From: Bacillus sp. CH30_1T
GTDB lineage: Bacteria > Bacillota > Bacilli > Bacillales > Bacillaceae_B
Assembly (NCBI RefSeq): GCF_008364765.1
Contig: NZ_VTUY01000002.1
Coordinates: forward strand, 64,501-128,500
Direction: 5' to 3'
DNA length: 64,000 nt
Shown: positions 8,902 through 17,005 of the stretch, in pieces
Position numbering within the stretch: position 1 is the stretch's first letter
How the letters are laid out: each line of letters begins with the position of its first letter
Position numbers and translations under genes: made by a program
The notes under the pieces: model-generated
What the model saw: only the letters and a program-made list of their open reading frames with translations
Told to the model about the DNA's origin: nothing
The model's database searches: none

Positions 8902-9777
8902 CTATACCTCCTCATCAAAACGCAACATTTTTCTCGCAACAAGGGTAAGAATGAGCGTAAATAAAATAACGATAAATGAGGCTGCCGTCGCAACTCCCAT
9001 TTGAAATTGGAGTATTCCCTTTTCATACGTATAAGTCATTAAGACGTCAACTTGCCTGATAATTGCTGGGTTTCGCATAACAAAAATTTGATCAAATATT
9101 TTTAAAACACCTAATATATTTAATAAAAATACAACCTTCATTGTTGGATATAATTGCGGGATCATGATATGTCTTATTTCTTGCCAACGGGTTGCACCAT
9201 CTATTTTCGCTGCTTCATATAATGTAGGGCTTATCCCAACAATGGCCGCTAAGTAAAGGATGCAAATATACCCCATATCCTTCCAAATGGCAGTAAGGAC
9301 CATTAAAGGGCGTGCATATTCATCTTGTGTAAAGAAATGGATCGGTTTCCCACCAAATGCTTTAATGATTTCATTTACCAGTCCTCCATCGGGAGATAAG
9401 ATGTAAATCCATATCCCACCAACGACAACCCATGAAAATAAATGTGGGATATAGATAACCATTTGTGTAAACTTTTTAAAGGCTGTCCGAACAACCTCAT
9501 TAAGTGATATAGCTACAATGATAGGAAAGAAAAATCCGACAATTAATATTCCCCCGCCAATTAATAACGTGTTAACTAAGACACGCCAAAATATCGGATC
9601 ATGTATAACCGTCATATAATTTTCAAAACCGACAAATGGTTTATCCCCTATTATTCTAAATTCCTGGAAGCTAATCACTAACCCCCTTATCAATGGGTAA
9701 TAAGCAAATAGAATAAAATAGGCGAAAATAGGGATCATCATTAGGTACAGCCAAGTGTGTCGTTTAAGAGCATTCAT
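8902..9777 (-). CDS. Sugar ABC transporter permease, LplB/YteP type
   Basis: Membrane subunit of 291 residues, partner of the LplC-type permease that follows. The start MNALKRHTWLYLMMIPIF leads into the first helix, and the EAA loop is LYEAAKIDGATRWQEIRHIM. AAAGGTG lies nine bases ahead of the ATG. A hairpin with a GAAA loop separates it from the binding-protein gene upstream. LplB/LplC-type permeases with large binding proteins import complex oligosaccharides in Bacillus and Paenibacillus. Confidence 0.9.
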   Translation of the reverse strand: MNALKRHTWLYLMMIPIFAYFILFAYYPLIRGLVISFQEFRIIGDKPFVGFENYMTVIHDPIFWRVLVNTLLIGGGILIVGFFFPIIVAISLNEVVRTAFKKFTQMVIYIPHLFSWVVVGGIWIYILSPDGGLVNEIIKAFGGKPIHFFTQDEYARPLMVLTAIWKDMGYICILYLAAIVGISPTLYEAAKIDGATRWQEIRHIMIPQLYPTMKVVFLLNILGVLKIFDQIFVMRNPAIIRQVDVLMTYTYEKGILQFQMGVATAASFIVILFTLILTLVARKMLRFDEEV

Positions 9778-9883
9778 TCATATCATCACCTTTTATAATC
9801 TCGGATACTAGGAGTTTTTAAAAAAACAAAAGGTTTACGGAGTTGGTATATTTAGGTTCCTACCATCCATATTTTAAAAAGAA

Positions 9884-9903
9884 GGTGGGCTTTCGCACCA
9901 CCC
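9884..9903 (-). terminator. Intercistronic hairpin with GAAA tetraloop
   Basis: On the minus strand GGTGGTGC, loop GAAA, GCCCACC, then TTCTTTTT. It lies between the binding-protein gene (end 9923) and the first permease (start 9777), as in the first transporter operon, and would let only part of transcription continue into the permeases. Confidence 0.7.
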
Positions 9904-9922
9904 TGTACGGAGCAACTTCGAA

Positions 9923-11329
9923 TTATTTATCGATTAAACCTGCATCCATTAGTTCCTTATGCATCTTCTCTACTGCTTCTTTTGCTGGCATTTCACCCGT
10001 CATTGCTTTAAATGCATAGTTTTGAATGATTTTCTCTGCTTGTGGCCAATCTGCTGTGGAAACTTCCAGAGAAGAGTTTGCAAGAATGAGTTCTTGTGCA
10101 TCTTCAACACCTGGCAGTAAACCGAATGGATTTTCAAAGTTTGTGTTGTTCGGAATCGGAGAACCATGGTCCATGCTATGTTCCTTTCCAACATCCGTTA
10201 ACTCATATTTCCCATCAGTTAAAGTGTAATCGTGGTCTAAAATTCCCAGAGTCGATAAAATGTTCCCTTCTTCAGAGTGCCAGAATTCAAGGAATTCCAT
10301 TGCAACATCAGGATGTTCAGCATTTACAGGTATTGCCCATACACTTGGATCACCACGGCGAAGCATGATTTTACCATCTTTACCTTCAGCGCCAGTAATA
10401 CCTTTTGCCTCGAAAGTCGTATTTGGATCTTCAGTTTGGCGAATGTTGTTAAATAATCCAACCCATGCGTCCCAATATGTAACCACCCCTACACGGTCGG
10501 TTAAAAATAGTTCACGCATTTTCCCTGAATCATTTGTTGCAAAGTTTGGATCCAGTAATCCCTCTTCATAAAGGTTTGCAAACCATTCAAAAACTGGAAC
10601 GGCAGCATCTGTTGAGATTGGTATTGTACGGTTACCGTCTTCATCAATGACATATCGATATTTAACCCCTGCAGCACTTAAGAATCCTTGGATATCATAT
10701 AAACCAGCTGTTGAAAGACCATACGTATCATCTTTTCCGTTTCCATCTGGATCTTGCTCTTTGAATGCTTTAAACACGTTGTAATAATCATCAAGTGTTT
10801 TGGGAGCTTCAAGATTTAATTTTTCCATCCAATCCTGTCGGACAATTGGTAATGTTCCACCTTCAAATTTATTAAACACACCGTAGATTTTACCTTCATC
10901 ATACGTAATCAGTTCCCATTCATCTGTCGGAATGACTGTTGAATCAGCTAATACCTTAGAAGTATCAATTTTGTCATTTAACTCTGTTAACACACCTTGG
11001 TCAACTAGAATATCCATCTGGTTTTTTGTAAGTAGTAGAAGATCGAATTTTTCACCTGAAGAAATAGAAGCCATTAATTTTTGACTATAGTCAGCTGGAG
11101 GCTTAACTAAATCCACCTTAATGCCTGTTAATCTTTCAATTTCTTTTATAAACAGATCATTTTCTTCCGGTGTTTTTCCACCGACCACACTTGATAAGAT
11201 ACGAAGTGTCTTTTCTTCTTTATCATCTTTTTTATCCGTTGATGTTTCATTTGAGGAACAAGCACTGATGAATAAACTAATAATAACCATAAATAAAACC
11301 AGTAGCTTCAAGCTTTTTTTCTGCTTCAT
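9923..11329 (-). CDS. Sugar-binding lipoprotein of ABC transporter (LplA/YtcQ-like)
   Basis: A 468-residue extracellular binding protein. The signal peptide KSLKLLVLFMVIISLFISAC ends in a lipobox SAC-type cysteine (ISAC). The mature part resembles the large LplA/YtcQ class: GKTPEENDLFIKEIERLTGI, DGNGKDDTYGLS (a calcium-loop-like sequence common in this group) and VAMEFLEFWHSEEGN. GGGAGG precedes the ATG by seven bases. The gene follows lacI-2 by 107 bases and is followed by its two permeases. The ligand is unknown. Confidence 0.9.
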   Translation of the reverse strand: MKQKKSLKLLVLFMVIISLFISACSSNETSTDKKDDKEEKTLRILSSVVGGKTPEENDLFIKEIERLTGIKVDLVKPPADYSQKLMASISSGEKFDLLLLTKNQMDILVDQGVLTELNDKIDTSKVLADSTVIPTDEWELITYDEGKIYGVFNKFEGGTLPIVRQDWMEKLNLEAPKTLDDYYNVFKAFKEQDPDGNGKDDTYGLSTAGLYDIQGFLSAAGVKYRYVIDEDGNRTIPISTDAAVPVFEWFANLYEEGLLDPNFATNDSGKMRELFLTDRVGVVTYWDAWVGLFNNIRQTEDPNTTFEAKGITGAEGKDGKIMLRRGDPSVWAIPVNAEHPDVAMEFLEFWHSEEGNILSTLGILDHDYTLTDGKYELTDVGKEHSMDHGSPIPNNTNFENPFGLLPGVEDAQELILANSSLEVSTADWPQAEKIIQNYAFKAMTGEMPAKEAVEKMHKELMDAGLIDK

Positions 11330-11436
11330 TGCATTTCCTCCCTTTTTTCAATACTATTCCCAGTCACAAATTTGCAACTGTAAAGGTTGTAACTATTTAA
11401 CATACATCCCCCCTTTCAAATAACATAATCAAACGT

Positions 11437-12453
11437 TTATTCATGTTTTGTGATGTGTGCACATGAATCCCTTACATAAAGTTTTGCAGGTATCTTTTTT
11501 TGCCTTGGGGACAGCTGTTCCTGTAACACATTAATTAACATTTCAGCTGCTTCCTCCCCTAATTTTTCTGGGAACAATTCAACACTTGTTAACTTAGGTG
11601 TCGTCTCCAGAGCAATTGTTTCATTATTGCTTAGTGCAACCAATGATAGTTTCTTGGGTATTTCAATTCCCCGTTCCCTTGCTCCCCGGAGTACACCTAA
11701 TGCTACCCGATCAGTATCAGCGATGATCGCTGTATAATTTTTTTTGTTATATGTTTCTAGCAAACTATAATATCCATAATCTGATTCATTTTTATATTTG
11801 TTCTGATCGTTATACATTACATTCGCTTCATTAAACGGTACATCATAATTTTCATATGCTTGTTTCAAACCTTCTTCACGATCCTCAGCAACAGTCATTC
11901 CTAACGTTGCATTTAAGAAAAGAATTTCCATATGACCCTTTTGTAATAAAAATTCACCTACATCCTTGACAATTTCTACATTATTATTATCAACATACTT
12001 TGTATCTACATCATTTTTATTTGGCCTTCCAATTAATACACACGGCAGATTTAGCTCTTTGTATCGGATAATTCTTTGGTCTTCATTCTTTGGATTCATT
12101 AATATAACTCCATCTACTGGATCACGCGAATACAAGCCTTCATCCAATCCATTCACTCGATCCAAAAGAACTTTATACCCGCATTCTGTACATTTCCTGA
12201 CTACTCCATTAATCACATTCATATCAAAACTACTTAACTTAAAATCGACAGTGGGCATTTTCAATCCAATGATCATTGTTTTCTTAATTGCAAGACTCCT
12301 AGCTACATAATTCGGAACATAATGAAGTTCCTTCGCTATATTGAGAACACGTTCTGTTACTTCAGCGCTTATCGGTCTTTTTTTACTAAACACACTAGAA
12401 ACAGTCCCTTTTGAAACTCCTGCTTTTTTTGCAACATCATCAATCGTTACCAT
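11437..12453 (-). CDS. LacI-family transcriptional regulator (paralogue of lacI-1)
   Basis: A 338-residue LacI-type repressor with helix-turn-helix VSKGTVSSVFSKKRPIS, hinge YVPNYVARSLA and an effector domain. The recognition region differs from lacI-1 only by conservative changes (SKSTVSNV against SKGTVSSV), and the upstream DNA holds the same ACCGGT palindromes, so the two proteins may read each other's sites. AAGGGTGAG lies ahead of the ATG. It heads the second ABC operon and probably responds to the same or a related sugar. Confidence 0.92.
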   Translation of the reverse strand: MVTIDDVAKKAGVSKGTVSSVFSKKRPISAEVTERVLNIAKELHYVPNYVARSLAIKKTMIIGLKMPTVDFKLSSFDMNVINGVVRKCTECGYKVLLDRVNGLDEGLYSRDPVDGVILMNPKNEDQRIIRYKELNLPCVLIGRPNKNDVDTKYVDNNNVEIVKDVGEFLLQKGHMEILFLNATLGMTVAEDREEGLKQAYENYDVPFNEANVMYNDQNKYKNESDYGYYSLLETYNKKNYTAIIADTDRVALGVLRGARERGIEIPKKLSLVALSNNETIALETTPKLTSVELFPEKLGEEAAEMLINVLQEQLSPRQKKIPAKLYVRDSCAHITKHE

Positions 12454-12480
12454 TTTTTCTCACCCTTGCTTCCTTGTAAG

Positions 12481-12771
12481 TAAACCGGTTTAATAATAAT
12501 TAAAAAAATTATCTTTTTTCCGCAAACAAATGGTATAAAGATCCCTTTAAACTCTCAATTAAATTGTACGCCTCACTTGTTCATTTCTGTTGTATTTCTA
12601 CCAAGCTACTCTTTACTTATTCAATGATTCAAGGATATCTTACCGGTTGATTCAGTAAATAGAAACGCCTACAAAGTAAAACATTGTAAGCTACATGTAA
12701 ATAAAACATCATTAAACCGGTTTAATACATGAATACGCTTACATTATATTGAATATTCATAAAAAAATCAA
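12481..12771 (-). promoter_or_regulatory. Promoter of lacI-2: sigma-A promoter, cre box and three ACCGGT sites
   Basis: On the minus strand TTGATT (12766-12771), a 17-base spacer and TATAAT (12743-12748). A cre box, TGAATACGCTTACA, lies at 12730-12743 and begins at the -10, where bound CcpA would obstruct the polymerase. A perfect 16-base palindrome, ATTAAACCGGTTTAAT, follows at 12711-12726, a half-matching TACCGGTTGA near 12641-12650, and TAAACCGGTTTA at 12481-12492. The outer two sites are 232 bases apart and could support a DNA loop. Confidence 0.8.
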
Positions 12772-13104
12772 TATTCAGAATATATTTTCCGTAGAGTAAT
12801 ACATCATGTTATGACCAACCAACTTCCATTCAAACCTTTTTTATAGTAAAAACGTATCTTTGAAGATGATAGTCCCATAGAAGTTACAGGTACCTAAGAA
12901 TGGGAATAGGGTTTGGCTTGGCTGTTAGTTAAAAAGGTTTTGAGAGAAGTCCTTTACCAAAACCTTTCTATATTACCTACTGCTGTCCTTTGTGGACCCT
13001 TCATCCTTCTCAAGGATCTCATTATTAAAGAATAGTAGATAAAGCTTCAGCATAATAAGCCATCACCAGGAATGGAAGGTTGCACCTCCTCAAAATGAAA
13101 AATG
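12772..13104. other. Gap without a supported gene; one hairpin
   Basis: No convincing reading frame was found. AAAGGTTTTG at 12933-12942 pairs with CAAAACCTTT at 12958-12967; on the minus strand it ends in TTTTT, so it may be a back-up terminator for transcription coming from the ROK kinase gene. Confidence 0.5.
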
Positions 13105-13131
13105 GGGACGAGAAATTGACCTTCTTGTCCC
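13105..13131 (-). terminator. Terminator after ROK kinase gene
   Basis: On the minus strand GGGACAAGAA pairs with TTCTCGTCCC (one mismatch), followed by CATTTTTC. It lies 67 bases after the stop codon of the kinase gene. Confidence 0.6.
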
Positions 13132-13197
13132 TAAAGCAGTTTATTTTATTTTTTTTAATAACTCAAAAGCTTCTTCCTTTGTCCTAACTTCTATGTT

Positions 13198-14058
13198 TTA
13201 GGCTGAAACCAATCCGATTGCTCCTGCCAATCCAGCATTATCACCCAGATTCGGGGGAACAATATACTCTTCTATTCTCTCCATTATTTGTTCATGTTGA
13301 ATATAATCTCCCATGATCGATTGTACATGAGTATGTATGAGTGGAAACAGCTGTTTCTGCTTCATTACCCCTCCTCCAAGAATGATCCGTTTTGGAGATA
13401 ATATGAGAATATATTGAGTGATCGCTTGTGCAAGGTAGTAAGCTTCCATCTCCCATACCTTCTTCTCATTACTTAATTCATATGCTTTCTTCCCCCATCG
13501 TTTCTCAATGGCAGGACCAGCTGCAAGTCCTTCAAGGCAATCACCATGGTACGAACAGTTTCCTTGATAGTGGTCTTCTACGTGTCGCCGGACAAGGATA
13601 TGCCCCATTTCAGGATGAGTCAAACCGTGGACAAGTTTACCTTCCACCAATGCCCCTACACCAATCCCCGTTCCAACAGTGATATAAATACAACTATCGA
13701 GTCCTTTCGCAGCTCCCCAAAGACTTTCCCCCAGAGCAGCAGCATTTACATCCGTGTCAAATCCAATCGGGATAGAAAAGTGTTTCTTGAGTTCGCCAAT
13801 CAGATTCACATGATTCCAGTGCCTTTTCGGTGTGCTGGTTATGTAGCCGTAGGTAGAGCTCGAACGATCAAGATCAACCGGTCCGAAAGAACCTACACCT
13901 AATGCGCTAATCTTCTTATTCTGAAAAAAGGAATGGACATGCTCCAACGTTTCATCAGGAGTAGTCGTTGGAATTGTTACACGTTCGAATATATTTCCAT
14001 CCTTGTCACCTACCCCACAAACAAACTTGGTTCCTCCTGCTTCAATTGCTCCAATCAT
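13198..14058 (-). CDS. ROK-family sugar kinase (fructokinase/mannokinase, GmuE/YdhR-like)
   Basis: A 286-residue cytoplasmic kinase that would phosphorylate fructose or mannose with ATP. IGAIEAGGTKFVCGVG is the phosphate-binding start, DTDVNAAALGE contains the catalytic aspartate, and the zinc site of this subfamily is intact: H in MGHILVRRH and C/H/C in GNCSYHGDCLEGL. AAAGGAG supports the ATG at 14058; an earlier frame start lacks a site. It is a paralogue of the kinase at 28578-29450. After the stop the same frame stays open for 18 codons (VRTKEEAFELLKKIK), which may be a trace of another gene. Unphosphorylated mannose from the ABC/mannosidase routes is a fitting substrate. Confidence 0.88.
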   Translation of the reverse strand: MIGAIEAGGTKFVCGVGDKDGNIFERVTIPTTTPDETLEHVHSFFQNKKISALGVGSFGPVDLDRSSSTYGYITSTPKRHWNHVNLIGELKKHFSIPIGFDTDVNAAALGESLWGAAKGLDSCIYITVGTGIGVGALVEGKLVHGLTHPEMGHILVRRHVEDHYQGNCSYHGDCLEGLAAGPAIEKRWGKKAYELSNEKKVWEMEAYYLAQAITQYILILSPKRIILGGGVMKQKQLFPLIHTHVQSIMGDYIQHEQIMERIEEYIVPPNLGDNAGLAGAIGLVSA

Positions 14059-14321
14059 CCTTTGTTGCTCCTTTCCATCACTTTCCAAAGTTCTAGTTAT
14101 ACTGACTTCTTTCCGAAAACCCTTACAATTACTATAATCGAATTCTCAACGTATAGAAAGCTTGTCTTTCTAGCCCGTCAGGTTTCATAACAGTAATTCT
14201 TTGATGGATACTCTTCATATAATCCTGTAGCTTGCAACCCTAAAAGCTAACTTTCTTTAAGCATCTAATAATTCCTACAGTCCTCTTCCCCCGCCGACTC
14301 TAAAACACCTCTTTTAGCAAA

Positions 14322-14605
14322 TATTGTTGCTATCTTAAGGAAGAAAGTAGTAGTTGATTTCCGCTCCAGGTGCTCGCTTTCCGCGGGGCGTGAGTTGAGC
14401 CTCCTCGGGCTTTGCCCTGTGGGGTCTCAACTTCTAGCTCCGGCGGCTAGCCCCTCGAGGTCATAAGTTAAATGGTCCAAGAAGGCAAAAAACGCCTTCC
14501 CGGCCCATTTAGCTTATGCTTGTCGGGGCTGGGCGAGCCGCCTCCGCTTTTCGTACTTTCCCGCTATTCCCGCAGGAGTCGAGCACCTTCCTCTCCAATC
14601 AACTT
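14322..14605. repeat. GC-rich palindromic intergenic repeat, copy 1, interrupted by another repeat
   Basis: The ends GTTGATT (from 14353) and AATCAACTTT (to about 14606) are inverted repeats. Stretches such as CTCGCTTTCCGCGGGGCG, TGTGGGGTCTCA and CCCGCTATTCCCGCAGGAGT are shared with copy 2 at 27208-27370. Homology with copy 2 extends left into TTGTTGCTAT. Copy 1 is about 120 bases longer than copy 2 because a second element sits within it at about 14434-14557. Elements of this kind are widespread in Bacillaceae genomes, and no protein is encoded. Confidence 0.85.
14434..14557. repeat. Second palindromic element nested in repeat copy 1
   Basis: It begins CTAGCTCCGGCGGCTAGCCC and ends near CCGCCTCCGCTTTTC. 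The interior is an inverted repeat: CCCCTCGAGGTCATAAG faces CTTATGCTTGTCGGGG, and GAAGGC faces GCCTTC across a short A-rich loop. It resembles a second well-known class of Bacillaceae intergenic palindromes. It divides the outer repeat where copy 2 is continuous (GGGGTCTCA then CCCGCTATTCCC). Confidence 0.75.
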
Positions 14606-14689
14606 TCTGAGCATGTTTCTTTTTAAAAAGATAAATATTAGCAAACAACATTTTTTAAAGAGTGTTTTTTGACACCTTTTAGATCTGTC

Positions 14690-14860
14690 ACGAAAGATCT
14701 CTTAAAGATGGTGAGAAAAAACTGCGTAGACTCCGGCGGATTTTGGTCGTGCCGAGACCCCGTTCGACTAAGCTGAAGAGGCTTGGCCGAACGCTAGCTG
14801 CAAGGAGCAGTTCCCCTCGCCATCCAGCACACACTGATTGACAAAGCCTCGTCAGAGCTT
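14690..14860. repeat. Degenerate copy of the palindromic repeat, inverted orientation
   Basis: GTAGACTCC, GCCGAGACCCCG, GAAGAGGCTTGGCCG and CGCTAGCTGC line up with the reverse complement of copies 1 and 2 (ACTCCTGCGGG, GTGAGACCCCAC, CGAGGAGGCTCACCG) with many changes. It is best read as an old, decaying member of the same family. Confidence 0.6.
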
Positions 14861-14907
14861 ATGTTTAAAAACAACAATCTTTGCGAAAAGAGCCAACAGT
14901 AAAAAAA

Positions 14908-14942
14908 AGAAACTCAACTTTTACAATAAAGTTGAGTTTCTT
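14908..14942 (-). terminator. Terminator of manP
   Basis: On the minus strand GAAACTCAACTTT pairs with AAAGTTGAGTTTC and is followed by a long run of T. The stem is perfect and starts 13 bases after the manP stop codon. Confidence 0.9.
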
Positions 14943-14954
14943 TCATTCTATCAC

Positions 14955-16877
14955 CTATTCGATCATTTCTAATAATTTATAAGCTTTCTCTTTGGTTTCA
15001 GCATTCAACAACTGATTCCGATAGTCTTCGTCCATCAGCTGTCGGGAAAGCAACTGCAAGATTTTCAGATGCTCATTTCCTTCACTTTCTTTCGGCACGG
15101 CAATCATGAAAATCAACTTGGCATCCGATCCATCCAGACTCTTCCAATCCACACCGTCTTTCTTGATTCCAAACACAACACTTGGTTTTGTAACGGCAGT
15201 GGACTTCCCATGAGGAATGGCAATATTCATACCGATCCCCGTGGTACTTTCTTCTTCCCGGTCTATGATGGCCTGTCTAAAATCGATGGGTGAAGTGATC
15301 GTTCCCGCTCTATCTAATTTTTGAATCATTTCATCAATAACATCGTCACGTGTAGAACCTTTCAAGTCAACATCAATCAGCTCTAAATTGGTTATATCCG
15401 TTAGCTTGTTGATTTCAATTGACTCCATTTGAGGTTGCTCTTCAGCAATTTCTGCTGAGTTTGTAATTTCACCCTCTGCTACCGCCTCTTCATCCGTAAC
15501 AACATCCTTCTTTAAAAGGTTGACCACTAACGCGGTGACAACGGCACCAGCAATAACAGCAACAAAGAACATCAATACGTTATCCACCGCACCAAGGACA
15601 GCAACAATCGGACCACCATGGGCCACTCGGTCTCCTACATGACCAAGCATCGCAATGACGGATCCTGTCATAGAACCAACCATGATACTTGGAATGACAC
15701 GGAGTGGGTCTTGTGCCGCAAATGGAATTGCTCCTTCTGTAATACCGAATAAGCCCATTGTAAATGCTGCTTTCCCTGTTTCTCTTTCAGAAGCCTGGAA
15801 TTTCTTTTTGCCGATGAAAGTGGCCAGTCCCATCCCAATTGGCGGGATACAAATGGCTACGGCTATCGGTCCCATAATTTCATAGTTTCCTTCTGCAATC
15901 ATGGCAGAACCGAAGAGGAAGGCAACCTTGTTCACCGGTCCTCCCATATCGAAGGAGATCATGGCGCCAAGTATGAGGGCAAGTAAGATAGAGCTTGTCC
16001 CTTGCATTCCTGCCAGCCAGCCTGTTAGTACTTCAAATGTTTGAGCGACTGGTGCACCAATTATAAATACAAATGCCAGTCCGACAATTAAGGATGCCAA
16101 CACCGGTATAATGATAATCGGCATGATTGGTTGAATGGCTTTAGGTACTTTAATCTTTTTAATATAAAGGGCAACGTATCCAGCCAGGAAACCAGCTATG
16201 ATACCACCGATGAACCCTGCACCGGCTTCACTTCCATAGAAACTTCCATTCGCTGCAATATACCCACCGACGATACCCGGTGCAAGTCCAGGTCTGTCTG
16301 CAATACTATACGCGATGAACCCTGCCAGGATCGGGACCATGAATGTGAATGATGCTCCGCCGATCGCTTCAATGCTCTTCCAGAATGAATCCTCTGGTAT
16401 GACGAGACCACCCGGCGTTTTCACTCCACCCATCGTCAAGGCAACGGCAATCAATAATCCACCAATCACAATGAACGGGATCATATACGATACGCCATTC
16501 ATTAGGTGGCGGTAGATTGGGTTTTCTTTCTTCTCCGCCTGTTTCTTTTCTCCGGAAGTAGAGTGATAGACAGGTACATCGCCACTCATTACTTTCTTAA
16601 GCAACTGCTCCGGTTTACGAATGCCATCCTGCACTCCGGCTACTAATACTTTCTTTCCATTGAACCGCTCTTTGTTTACGGTTTTATCAGCAGCAATGAT
16701 AATACCGTCTGCTTCTTGTATATCCTTTTCAGTGAACTCATTTTCTACCCCGATGGAACCCTGGGTCTCTACTTTCAATTGGACCCCCAACTGTTTCGCT
16801 GCTTTTTCCAGATTTTCAGCAGCCATATAAGTATGGGCAATACCATTAGGACAAGATGTAATGGCTAGTAGTTTCAT
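14955..16877 (-). CDS. manP: Mannose-specific phosphotransferase EIIBCA, ManP-like
   Basis: A 640-residue PTS permease that takes up mannose and phosphorylates it to mannose 6-phosphate. The domains are in the order EIIB, EIIC, EIIA. EIIB opens KLLAITSCPNGIAHTYMAA with phospho-accepting Cys9. EIIC spans roughly residues 120-460 with about ten helices and MGGPVNKVA. EIIA ends the protein with AIPHGK, phospho-accepting His556. This order matches B. subtilis ManP; FruA and MngA start with EIIA. The ManR activator gene lies directly upstream, as in B. subtilis. The promoter shows an activator palindrome and a cre box. A fructose-type specificity is the main alternative. Confidence 0.88.
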   Translation of the reverse strand: MKLLAITSCPNGIAHTYMAAENLEKAAKQLGVQLKVETQGSIGVENEFTEKDIQEADGIIIAADKTVNKERFNGKKVLVAGVQDGIRKPEQLLKKVMSGDVPVYHSTSGEKKQAEKKENPIYRHLMNGVSYMIPFIVIGGLLIAVALTMGGVKTPGGLVIPEDSFWKSIEAIGGASFTFMVPILAGFIAYSIADRPGLAPGIVGGYIAANGSFYGSEAGAGFIGGIIAGFLAGYVALYIKKIKVPKAIQPIMPIIIIPVLASLIVGLAFVFIIGAPVAQTFEVLTGWLAGMQGTSSILLALILGAMISFDMGGPVNKVAFLFGSAMIAEGNYEIMGPIAVAICIPPIGMGLATFIGKKKFQASERETGKAAFTMGLFGITEGAIPFAAQDPLRVIPSIMVGSMTGSVIAMLGHVGDRVAHGGPIVAVLGAVDNVLMFFVAVIAGAVVTALVVNLLKKDVVTDEEAVAEGEITNSAEIAEEQPQMESIEINKLTDITNLELIDVDLKGSTRDDVIDEMIQKLDRAGTITSPIDFRQAIIDREEESTTGIGMNIAIPHGKSTAVTKPSVVFGIKKDGVDWKSLDGSDAKLIFMIAVPKESEGNEHLKILQLLSRQLMDEDYRNQLLNAETKEKAYKLLEMIE

Positions 16878-16894
16878 CTCTCATTCTCCTTTTT

Positions 16895-16969
16895 CGTAAT
16901 CGCTTACAATCACTATACAATGAAAAGCCGAAACAAAAAGACCATTCTTTTACCGGAGCTCCGGTAAAA
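16895..16969 (-). promoter_or_regulatory. manP promoter: ManR-type palindrome, -10 and cre box
   Basis: A perfect 22-base palindrome fills 16948-16969 (core ACCGGAGCTCCGGT). On the minus strand TATAGT (16912-16917) is a good -10, but no good -35 precedes it, as expected for an activator-dependent promoter; the palindrome is centred about 44 bases upstream of the -10. A cre box, CGTAATCGCTTACA, covers 16895-16908, at the expected start of transcription. The layout suits activation by ManR and repression by CcpA. Confidence 0.72.
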
Positions 16970-17005
16970 AGCCAAAAATAAGAAGCAAAGCCATTTCGCT
17001 TTACT

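Noticed and set aside
11421-11440. AATCAAACGTTTATTC considered as a third copy of the inverted-repeat element or a cre box
   Set aside because: Only one arm is present, the second arm is missing, and it matches the cre consensus poorly.
13137-13197. In-frame 18 codons after the ROK stop considered as a read-through extension
   Set aside because: The paralogue at 28578-29450 ends without such a tail and there is no sign of programmed read-through; it is more likely a trace of an old gene.
14472-14672. Open frame of 66 codons through the repeats
   Set aside because: It crosses both nested palindromic elements and has no protein-like features; GC-rich repeats often stay open by chance.
16948-16969. 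Perfect palindrome considered as the manR terminator
   Set aside because: The stem has almost no loop and no T run on the minus strand; the position upstream of the manP -10 fits an activator site better.
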